Below are positions 58,174 to 64,000 of a stretch of 64,000 nt of DNA, piece by piece; position 1 is the first letter of the stretch, and every line of letters begins with the position of its first letter. Source of the DNA: Bacillota bacterium (GTDB lineage Bacteria > Bacillota > Clostridia > Christensenellales > SZUA-584); contig JAEYKW010000033.1 of NCBI GenBank assembly GCA_023408075.1, forward strand, positions 1-64,000. Direction: 5' to 3'. Made by a program: the position numbers and the translations under genes. The notes under the pieces are model-generated. The model did not search any database. It worked only from the letters and a program-made list of their open reading frames with translations, and was not told where the DNA came from.

Positions 58174-60669
58174 ATGGATTTTTTTGCGAAATTTACGGAG
58201 GGCGCGAAAAACGCGCTCAAACATGCGGAAAAGAAAGCGCGGGAGCTGGGCCACAACTATGTGGGCACCGAGCATCTGCTGCTGGGGCTGATATGTGAAA
58301 AGGAAGGCGCGGCGGCCAATCTGCTTAACCTCTCGGGTGTTACTGAAGAATCGGTGATGCAAAATGTGCTCGCGCTGATCGGACAGGGCGATTTTGTGTT
58401 TACCCAAGGCTTTGGCTATACGCCGCGCTCCAAAAAGATACTTGAGCTCAGCGTGACGCTGTCAAGACAGCTCGGGCAGAGCTATGTGGGCACGGAGCAT
58501 ATATTGATGGCGCTGATCCGCGAAAAGGAAGGCGTCGCGTTTAAAATACTCAGCGACCTCGGCGCGGACTTCGGCGAGTTGGAAAACGGCATTTACAATG
58601 TGACGGGCGAGAACGCGGAGCCGGGCGAGACCAGCACGAAGAAGGACATGAAAACGCCGAAGCTCGATAAATTCGGGCGCGATTTGACAAAGGCCGCCAA
58701 GGACGGCGAGCTCGACCCCGTGATCGGGCGCGCGCAGGAGATTGAGCGCATCACGCAGATACTCTCGCGGCGCACCAAGAACAACCCCGTGCTGATCGGT
58801 GAGCCGGGCGTCGGCAAGTCGGCGATCGCGGAAGGGCTTGCGCAGCGTATCGCGGAGGGCAACGTGCCGGAACTGCTGCGCAGCAAACGCGTGGTTTCGC
58901 TCGACCTTGCGGGCATGATCGCGGGGACGAAGTACCGCGGCGAATTTGAAGACCGGCTCAAGGACGTGCTGAAAGACCTGCAGTCGTCGGGCAGTGTGAT
59001 ACTGTTTATCGACGAGATCCATACCATTGTGGGCGCGGGTGCGGCGGAGGGCGCGATGGACGCGGCCAGTATATTGAAACCGGCGCTCGCGCGCGGCGAG
59101 ATACAGGTGGTCGGCGCGACGACATACGATGAATACAGAAAACACATAGAGAAGGACGCGGCGCTCGAACGGCGTTTCCAGCCGGTTACCGTGGGCGAAC
59201 CCACGCGCGAAGAGGCCATAGAGATATTGAAGGGCCTGCGCGACAGGTATGAAGCGCACCACCGCGTCAAGATCACGGATGATGCGTTAAAGGCGGCTGT
59301 GGAGCTTTCCAGCCGGTATCTGATGGATCGCTTTCTGCCCGACAAGGCGATTGACCTTATGGACGAAGCGGCCTCCAAGGTGCGGCTGAGTCTGTATACC
59401 GCGCCGCCGGATTTAAAGGAGCTCGAGGAAAAGCAGGAAGAGCTGCGCAAGGAAAAGGACCAGGCGATTACGCACCAGAATTTTGAAAAAGCAGCCGAAG
59501 TGCGCGACGAGGAAAAGAAGGTTGAAAAACAGATCGCCGAGATGAAGCGCATATGGGAGAAGGACACGAGCCGCCGTGAGGGCGAGGTGACGGAGAAGGA
59601 GATTGCCGAGATCGTGTCCAACTGGACGCATATCCCGGTCGTCAAGCTCACCGAGGACGAAGCCAACCGGCTGCTCAATATGGAAGCGACGCTGCACCGC
59701 CGTGTGATCGGGCAGGATGAAGCCTGTGTGGCGGTTGCGAAATCAATACGGCGCTCGCGCGCGGGCCTTAAGGACCCCAAGCGCCCCGTCGGGTCGTTCA
59801 TATTCTTAGGGCCGACGGGCGTCGGCAAAACCGAGCTGTCGCGCGCACTGGCTGAGGCGCTGTTCGGCGATGAAAATGCGCTGATACGCCTTGATATGTC
59901 GGAGTACATGGAAAAGCACGCGGTGAGCAAGCTGATCGGATCGCCGCCGGGCTATGTCGGCTTCGATGAAGGCGGCCAGCTGACCGAGAAAATAAGGCGG
60001 CATCCGTATTCGGTGCTGCTGCTCGACGAGATCGAAAAGGCGCATCCCGATGTGTTCAACATCATGCTGCAGATACTCGAAGACGGGCGACTGACCGATT
60101 CAAAAGGCCGCGTCGTGGATTTTAAGAACTGCGTGATCATCATGACGTCTAACCTCGGCGCGACCAACATTGATGTCAAGCGCATCGGATTCGCCGTGGA
60201 AAAGGGCGACAGGGGCTATGAAAGTATGAAGCAGGGCATTATGGAAGAGCTTAAAAAAGCGTTCCGCCCCGAGTTCATCAACAGGCTTGATGACATCATC
60301 GTGTTCCACAAATTAAGCCCCGAGCACACGAAGCAGATTGTGAAGCTTATGCTTGGCAGCGTAATCAAGCGGCTCGAAGAGCGCGAGATTTACCTCACCT
60401 ATTCGGAGGATGCGGTGGAGCATCTGGCTAAGGAAGGCTTTGATGAAAATTACGGTGCGCGCCCGCTGCGCCGCATGATCCAGCAAATTGTGGAGGATGA
60501 GCTGTCCGAGGAGATACTCAAAGGGCACATCAGCATAAAGGACCACGTGGCGATGTACATGCAGGACGGCAAGCCTGCGTTTAAAAAGCAGCAGGGAGCA
60601 CAGCCGGGCGAGCCGGTTACGCAGGAAGACAGTGTTCACGAGCCGGAAAAACAGGAAGAAAACGCGTAA
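58174..60669 (+). CDS. clpC: ATP-dependent unfoldase ClpC
   Basis: ClpC unfolds proteins, including arginine-phosphorylated ones, for ClpP. The 831-aa protein has the double Clp N-domain (1-145; GTEHLLLGLI and GTEHILMALI), NBD1 with GEPGVGKS, a UVR-bearing middle domain (THQNFEKAAEVRDEE) for adaptor binding, and NBD2 with GPTGVGKTELS and a C-terminal D2-small domain. GAAGGGAG lies upstream. It is the last gene of the ctsR operon; hairpins follow at 60677 and 60850. Confidence 0.97.
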   Translation: MDFFAKFTEGAKNALKHAEKKARELGHNYVGTEHLLLGLICEKEGAAANLLNLSGVTEESVMQNVLALIGQGDFVFTQGFGYTPRSKKILELSVTLSRQLGQSYVGTEHILMALIREKEGVAFKILSDLGADFGELENGIYNVTGENAEPGETSTKKDMKTPKLDKFGRDLTKAAKDGELDPVIGRAQEIERITQILSRRTKNNPVLIGEPGVGKSAIAEGLAQRIAEGNVPELLRSKRVVSLDLAGMIAGTKYRGEFEDRLKDVLKDLQSSGSVILFIDEIHTIVGAGAAEGAMDAASILKPALARGEIQVVGATTYDEYRKHIEKDAALERRFQPVTVGEPTREEAIEILKGLRDRYEAHHRVKITDDALKAAVELSSRYLMDRFLPDKAIDLMDEAASKVRLSLYTAPPDLKELEEKQEELRKEKDQAITHQNFEKAAEVRDEEKKVEKQIAEMKRIWEKDTSRREGEVTEKEIAEIVSNWTHIPVVKLTEDEANRLLNMEATLHRRVIGQDEACVAVAKSIRRSRAGLKDPKRPVGSFIFLGPTGVGKTELSRALAEALFGDENALIRLDMSEYMEKHAVSKLIGSPPGYVGFDEGGQLTEKIRRHPYSVLLLDEIEKAHPDVFNIMLQILEDGRLTDSKGRVVDFKNCVIIMTSNLGATNIDVKRIGFAVEKGDRGYESMKQGIMEELKKAFRPEFINRLDDIIVFHKLSPEHTKQIVKLMLGSVIKRLEEREIYLTYSEDAVEHLAKEGFDENYGARPLRRMIQQIVEDELSEEILKGHISIKDHVAMYMQDGKPAFKKQQGAQPGEPVTQEDSVHEPEKQEENA

Positions 60670-60676
60670 ATGATTA

Positions 60677-60697
60677 AGGAGCGGGATTTCCGCTCCT
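60677..60697 (+). terminator. Terminator copy 1 after clpC (no T-tract)
   Basis: An AGGAGCGG/CCGCTCCT stem with a GATTT-type loop lies 8 bases after the clpC stop but is followed by CAGGCTGCTG rather than T residues. The same hairpin with a T-tract recurs at 60850-60875, on the other side of a palindromic repeat. Confidence 0.55.
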
Positions 60698-60721
60698 CAG
60701 GCTGCTGACAAAATACTAAAC

Positions 60722-60826
60722 GTCATTTTGAGTGAGCGTAAGCGATCGAAAAATCCCATGTTAAACGCGTTTAGCCATGGGATGCTTTCCACTTCGTAGT
60801 CACGTCGCTACGCTCCTCAGCATGAC
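60722..60826. repeat. MITE-like palindromic element
   Basis: The element begins GTCATTTTGAGTGAGCG and ends with the reverse complement of a similar arm (CGCTCCTCAGCATGAC). Its two halves are imperfect inverted copies that meet around ATCCCATG...CATGGGAT. The right half (60774-60826, reversed) matches 5268-5320. It carries no gene. It is flanked by the duplicated clpC terminator. Confidence 0.75.
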
Positions 60827-60849
60827 AGGGTGGGGTTTTTCATCAAGCT

Positions 60850-60876
60850 GAGGAGCGGGATTTCCGCTCCTTTTTG
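60850..60876 (+). terminator. Terminator copy 2 after clpC
   Basis: The same AGGAGCGG/CCGCTCCT hairpin as at 60677, here followed by TTTTTGC. The sequence after it (GCATTGCTGATAAAAT) parallels that after copy 1 (GGCTGCTGACAAAAT), so a segment was duplicated. Confidence 0.8.
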
Positions 60877-61165
60877 CATTGCTGATAAAATTACATGTTT
60901 CATTTTTGGTTGGCGTAAACAGCAGCTTCGCGAAGGGAGTTGTCGGTATCAAGCTGGTTCACTCATACAAACACCAAAAGGTGCTTGTATGATAAGGCAA
61001 AAAAGTTCGGTGCTTGCATTCGCTCTGTCGCTTAGGGCTTATGATCATTGAGCCATCAGTGATTTCACAATAACTGCCTGAGAATACGTAAAGCCATTTG
61101 TAAGCAGAGCGGGCTTTGCAAAAAAACGGCAGGATGGTATGATATAGAAATAGTCTATTGGAAAT
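60877..61165 (+). promoter_or_regulatory. Intergenic region with niaR promoter
   Basis: TTGCAA (61116-61121) and TATGAT (61138-61143), 16 bases apart, probably drive niaR. An ATACAA.CACC/GGTG.TTGTAT hairpin with an AAAA loop lies at about 60966-60991 without a T-tract. Nothing else is recognisable. Confidence 0.4.
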
Positions 61166-61180
61166 GGAGCGATTTTGCTT

Positions 61181-61705
61181 ATGACAGCCGAACTGCGCCG
61201 CAAAGAAATTACGGATATTCTTCGAAAACGCCAGTCGCCTTTAAGCGCGGCTGACCTTGCCAAAAAGCTGAATGTGACGCGCCAGACCATCGTGGGTGAC
61301 GTCGCCTTGCTGCGCGCGCTGGGGCTCGATATTCTCGCAACGCCGACAGGGTATATATTCGCTTCCAACATAGAAAAGAACTCGATGATACAGCGGACAT
61401 TGGCGTGCTGCCACGTTCCCGAAGAGCTCGAAGAAGAGCTTTATGCGATCGTCGATAACGGCGGAGAGATACTCGATGTGGTTGTGGAGCACCCGATATA
61501 CGGGCAGATCACGGGGCGTCTTGATATCAAGTCGCGCTTTGAAGCGAGCCGCTTTGTGGACAGCGTCTGCAAACAGAACGCGCCGCTGCTCTCCCAGCTC
61601 ACAGGGGGTATCCATCTGCATACCGTCCGCTGTAAGGACGAAGATACGTTTCAACGCATACTGAATGCGCTTTCGCAAAAAGGATTGCTGCTCAGCAAAG
61701 AATAA
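61181..61705 (+). CDS. niaR: Niacin-responsive repressor NiaR
   Basis: The 174-aa protein has an N-terminal HTH_11 domain (KEITDILRKRQSPLSAADLA, VTRQTIVGDVALLRALG) and a C-terminal 3H domain with the metal/niacin-binding histidines (VVVEHPIYGQITG, GGIHLHTVRC). NiaR represses niacin uptake and NAD synthesis genes. ATG 61181 is used; a TTG two codons earlier has closer spacing to GGAG and is possible. The niaX gene follows, with a NiaR-type operator in between. Confidence 0.9.
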   Translation: MTAELRRKEITDILRKRQSPLSAADLAKKLNVTRQTIVGDVALLRALGLDILATPTGYIFASNIEKNSMIQRTLACCHVPEELEEELYAIVDNGGEILDVVVEHPIYGQITGRLDIKSRFEASRFVDSVCKQNAPLLSQLTGGIHLHTVRCKDEDTFQRILNALSQKGLLLSKE

Positions 61706-61729
61706 TTCCGTTTTTCTGTGTAAAAACTA

Positions 61730-61782
61730 TTGCAGTTGAAACGCAGCGCGGTTATAATGTCATTGCAGGTGTAAAGACACCT
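61730..61782 (+). promoter_or_regulatory. niaX promoter with NiaR operator
   Basis: TTGCAG (61730-61735) and TATAAT (61753-61758) are 17 bases apart. The inverted repeat AGGTGT-AAAG-ACACCT (61767-61782) lies at the expected transcription start and fits the NiaR operator consensus built on GGTGT/ACACC. The upstream gene encodes NiaR, so niacin-dependent repression is likely. Confidence 0.75.
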
Positions 61783-61810
61783 ATAATGACACGGGTGGGG
61801 GTTAATTCAT

Positions 61811-62389
61811 ATGAATACATCAGTACGCGTTCACAGAATGACATTGGCGGCAGTGCTTAGCGCCATCGGCATCATTATACCCATGTTTATGCCGCTTAAA
61901 ATCGTCATTCCGCCGATTGTTTCGTTTACGTTTGCAAGCCATGTGCCTATATTCATCGCGATGTTTATATCGCCCTTTACAGCAGGCTTTGTGGCGGTCA
62001 TTACAACGCTCGGCTTTTTGCTCGCGGGTTTCCCGATAGAAATCGTATTGCGGGCGGCCACACATTTGATTTTTGCGCTTGGCGGCGCACTGTATTTGCG
62101 CAGCAACAGGCAAATCCTCGAATCGCTCCCCAAGGCCACTTTGTTTGCTTTTGTGATTGCGTTGATTCACGGGGCTTGCGAAGCGATTGCCGTAACGCCT
62201 TTCTTTATAACCGGTAGCCTGAAGGAAGCCTTTTATTCTCAAGGGTATCTGACCACGGTGCTGGGGCTTGTCGGAGGCGGTTCAGTCGTACACAGCATGG
62301 TTGATTTCTTCCTTGCATTGCTGATTTGGAAGCCGCTGAGCAAGATGAAATCGCTGTCCGAGCTGTCTTCAAAGCCGAAAACTGCCTGA
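61811..62389 (+). CDS. niaX: Niacin ECF transporter S component NiaX
   Basis: The 192-aa protein has about six TM helices with the ECF S-component pattern (TLAAVLSAIGIIIPMF near the start; short cytosolic tail). It resembles NiaX, the substrate-binding subunit for nicotinate that works with a shared ECF energy-coupling module encoded elsewhere. The NiaR operator upstream supports the substrate. GGGTGGGGG precedes the ATG. Confidence 0.85.
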   Translation: MNTSVRVHRMTLAAVLSAIGIIIPMFMPLKIVIPPIVSFTFASHVPIFIAMFISPFTAGFVAVITTLGFLLAGFPIEIVLRAATHLIFALGGALYLRSNRQILESLPKATLFAFVIALIHGACEAIAVTPFFITGSLKEAFYSQGYLTTVLGLVGGGSVVHSMVDFFLALLIWKPLSKMKSLSELSSKPKTA

Positions 62390-62420
62390 AACATCACTTG
62401 ATTGATTCACAGTGAAATAA

Positions 62421-62455
62421 ATTCCCGCTTGTCTGCAACGGGCGGGAATATTTTT
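62421..62455 (+). terminator. Terminator after niaX
   Basis: A perfect 8-bp stem ATTCCCGC/GCGGGAAT with a 13-nt loop is followed by ATTTTT. Confidence 0.75.
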
Positions 62456-62554
62456 ACCAACGTTAATAAACGACTTTGTGTAAAGATAGAAATTTAGCAT
62501 GCAGAACAGCGGGGGCTGCGTATTAAGCCGTGTGTAATACAATAAGGAGGGAAC

Positions 62555-62962
62555 ATGGAAAAAGATATTTGGAACGTACTGTATGAGAAAGCGCTGGCCG
62601 TGCTGAGTCCGAGAAAGATTTCACCGTTTATCGAAGCGGGTGCGGTCGCAAGCGCCATACTCACAAAATCCGGCCGGATATTTGTCGGCGTCTGCATCGA
62701 CACGGCCAGCACGCTCGGCATGTGCGCGGAGCGCAATGCCATAGCCAATATGATTACGAACGGTGAAAGCCAAATTGATAAAGTCGTGGCGGTCATGGAA
62801 GACGGCAATGTCGGCTCGCCGTGCGGCGCCTGCCGTGAATATATGATGCAGCTTGATAAGCACAGTGAGGACATTGAAATATTGATGGATCAAAAAACAA
62901 AAAAGACGGTAAGACTTGGCGAATTGATCCCCGATTGGTGGGGAAAGGCCTATTTTCAATAA
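62555..62962 (+). CDS. Cytidine-deaminase-family protein
   Basis: The 135-aa protein has the zinc/catalytic motifs of the CDA fold: MCAERNAIANM (Cys ligand and catalytic Glu) and SPCGACREYMMQ (two Cys ligands). CAE-type motifs occur in tetrameric cytidine deaminases and blasticidin-S deaminases; the N-terminal substrate loop (SPFIEAGAVASAIL) is not the usual FPVGAA, so the substrate is uncertain. AAGGAGG precedes the ATG. It stands alone between terminators. Confidence 0.8.
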   Translation: MEKDIWNVLYEKALAVLSPRKISPFIEAGAVASAILTKSGRIFVGVCIDTASTLGMCAERNAIANMITNGESQIDKVVAVMEDGNVGSPCGACREYMMQLDKHSEDIEILMDQKTKKTVRLGELIPDWWGKAYFQ

Positions 62963-63323
62963 ATCTTAACTACAAAGAGATGGTCAGATCATCTCAGGGT
63001 GTTAGAGACCCTTATTTCGTTTTTCCCAATCATTTAAGGAAGGCCTTGAGGTTAATCGCCAGCCGAAAACGACCGGATCGTCATTTTTATGATTCTTTCA
63101 GACTCATTTGCCTTTATTATGATACAGAGAAGGCGGGTGTTATCGGAAAATGAAATCTCAGTATATTCGTTTTGATGTGTGTATGATTCGCGGGGATGAG
63201 TATTTGCCGAATAGACGAATTGCATCCGGTTCGTCTCTTTTTTATTGAGGAAAAATGCATGATAATGCGCATACGTTCATATATATCTAGTGTTTAAGCA
63301 AACTAGACGATGGAGGATGCGCC
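62963..63323. other. Intergenic region before spoIVA
   Basis: No gene is convincing. A hairpin AGACGAA/TTCGTCT at 63213-63236 followed by CTTTTTTATT is a likely terminator. CATACGTT at 63270-63277 resembles a sigma-E -10 element (CATACANT) for spoIVA, but the -35 is weak. Confidence 0.4.
63213..63246 (+). terminator. Terminator upstream of spoIVA
   Basis: A perfect 7-bp stem AGACGAA/TTCGTCT with a 10-nt loop is followed by CTTTTTTATT. Confidence 0.65.
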
Positions 63324-64000
63324 ATGCAAAGCTATAATCTGTACAAGGATATTTCCGAACGAACAGGGGGCGACATATACATCGGCGTCGTGGGGCCGGT
63401 CAGAACAGGCAAATCAACATTCATCAAACGGTTTATGGATATGCTGGTGCTCCCGAATCTCGATGATACGCGCGAGAAGGAGCGCGTGGTTGACGAGCTG
63501 CCGCAGAGCAGCGCGGGCAAAACCATAATGACCACGCAGCCCAAGTTCGTCCCGACCTCAGCCGTTCGAATCAACATCAACGACGAGGCCGAAATGAATG
63601 TGCGAATGGTCGATTCCGTGGGCTACATGATCGACGGTGCGATGGGGCATATGGAAAACGATATGCCGCGCATGGTCACGACGCCCTGGTTCGATCACGA
63701 CATACCGTTTGAGGAAGCCGCCGAAACCGGCACGCGCAAGGTGATCACCGAGCACAGCACGATCGGCATCGTGATGACGACGGACGGCAGCATCACGGAA
63801 ATTCCACGCTCGAGCTATGTGCAGGCGGAAGAACGCGTAATCCGCGAGCTCACGGAGCTTGGCAAACCGTTCATCATCATTCTGAATTCGGCCAATCCGA
63901 GAAACGAGGACACGATCAGCCTGCGCAGCGCGATGGAGGAGAAATACAAAGTGCCGGTGCTGCTGATGGATATTATGCGGCTGACAGAAGCGGATATCAC
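63324..64000 (+). CDS. spoIVA: Stage IV sporulation protein A (partial, 5' part)
   Basis: SpoIVA is the ATPase that polymerises on the forespore surface as the coat basement layer. The visible 225 residues start MQSYNLYKDISERTGGDIYI and contain the Walker A GPVRTGKST and the following TMTTQPKFVP and VRMVDSVGYM segments that define the family. GGAGG lies 7 bases before the ATG. The gene continues beyond the right edge. A sigma-E-like -10 lies upstream. Confidence 0.95.
   Translation, partial: MQSYNLYKDISERTGGDIYIGVVGPVRTGKSTFIKRFMDMLVLPNLDDTREKERVVDELPQSSAGKTIMTTQPKFVPTSAVRININDEAEMNVRMVDSVGYMIDGAMGHMENDMPRMVTTPWFDHDIPFEEAAETGTRKVITEHSTIGIVMTTDGSITEIPRSSYVQAEERVIRELTELGKPFIIILNSANPRNEDTISLRSAMEEKYKVPVLLMDIMRLTEADI

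Noticed and set aside
58593..59930. 445-codon minus-strand frame opposite clpC
   Set aside because: Ser/Arg-rich antisense frame to a well conserved gene; no ribosome site.
62935..63153. 72-codon plus-strand frame after the deaminase gene
   Set aside because: It begins inside the deaminase gene in another frame, has no ribosome site and no recognisable content.
1..64000. CRISPR arrays, prophage modules, rRNA operons
   Set aside because: No regularly spaced repeats, no phage structural or integrase genes, and no rRNA-like sequence were found.

Overview
The window reads as chromosome of an endospore-forming, probably anaerobic Firmicute of the Clostridia. The evidence is an alpha/beta-type small acid-soluble spore protein, cwlD, a spoVB-like flippase, the start of spoIVA, a ctsR-mcsA-mcsB-clpC operon, strong Shine-Dalgarno sites of the GGAGG type, frequent GTG/TTG starts, and a molybdenum nitrogenase cluster organised as in Clostridium pasteurianum. 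Base composition is moderately GC-rich in most genes; one AT-rich gene (26152-27267) stands out as foreign.

Layout. 1-124: the 5' end of a group IIC intron on the minus strand, inserted just behind the terminator of a DUF1540 gene. 659-8422: purine biosynthesis (purE-C-F-M-N, a block of palindromic repeats, purH-D). 8460-10220 (minus): a SIR2-TPR protein, a candidate defence NADase. 10449-15971: a cupin, then a tight six-gene run (esterase, HxxxDG acyltransferase, DUF6320 membrane protein, DinB-like, metallo-beta-lactamase fold, stand-alone glutamine amidotransferase-like). 16073-19576 (minus): a lysine riboswitch followed by asd-dapA-dapB, where DapB carries a tandem aspartokinase-type ACT region. 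19741-26134: zinc-ribbon membrane protein, methyltransferase, TPR protein, unrecognised helical protein, HD hydrolase, THUMP methyltransferase. 26152-29137: AT-rich two-TM orphan and a YkpA/YbiT-type ABC-F protein. 29451-32349: BlaI-type repressor and M56 sensor protease. 32431-34333 (minus): GntR-controlled ABC transporter. 34484-38318: PpnP, tRNA-Arg, lipoprotein, phosphoesterase, cupin, spore protein, Gly/Cys-rich microprotein.

38909-51407 is the nitrogen-fixation region: a GreA-C-terminal-like protein, AnfO behind an operator-like palindrome, a long nifH leader with a consensus promoter and two terminator-like hairpins, then nifH-nifI1-nifI2-nifD-nifK, an internal terminator, nifE, a nifN-nifB fusion, a [2Fe-2S] ferredoxin and the two split homocitrate synthase subunits. 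NifI1/NifI2 imply post-translational nitrogen control, and the internal terminator would set a step-down between structural and cofactor-assembly genes. Metal-site residues in NifD and the absence of a delta subunit indicate the Mo enzyme even though AnfO is named for the Fe-only system.

51835-60669: SpoVB-like, DUF1461 membrane protein, tsaD, cwlD, and the CtsR-controlled protein quality-control operon. 60670-64000: a MITE-like palindrome between duplicated clpC terminators, niaR and its target niaX with a visible operator, a cytidine-deaminase-family protein, and spoIVA running off the right edge. The observations most worth a second look are the DapB-ACT fusion, the nifH leader, the AnfO operator, the orphan SIR2-TPR and two-TM genes, and the acyltransferase/esterase cassette.
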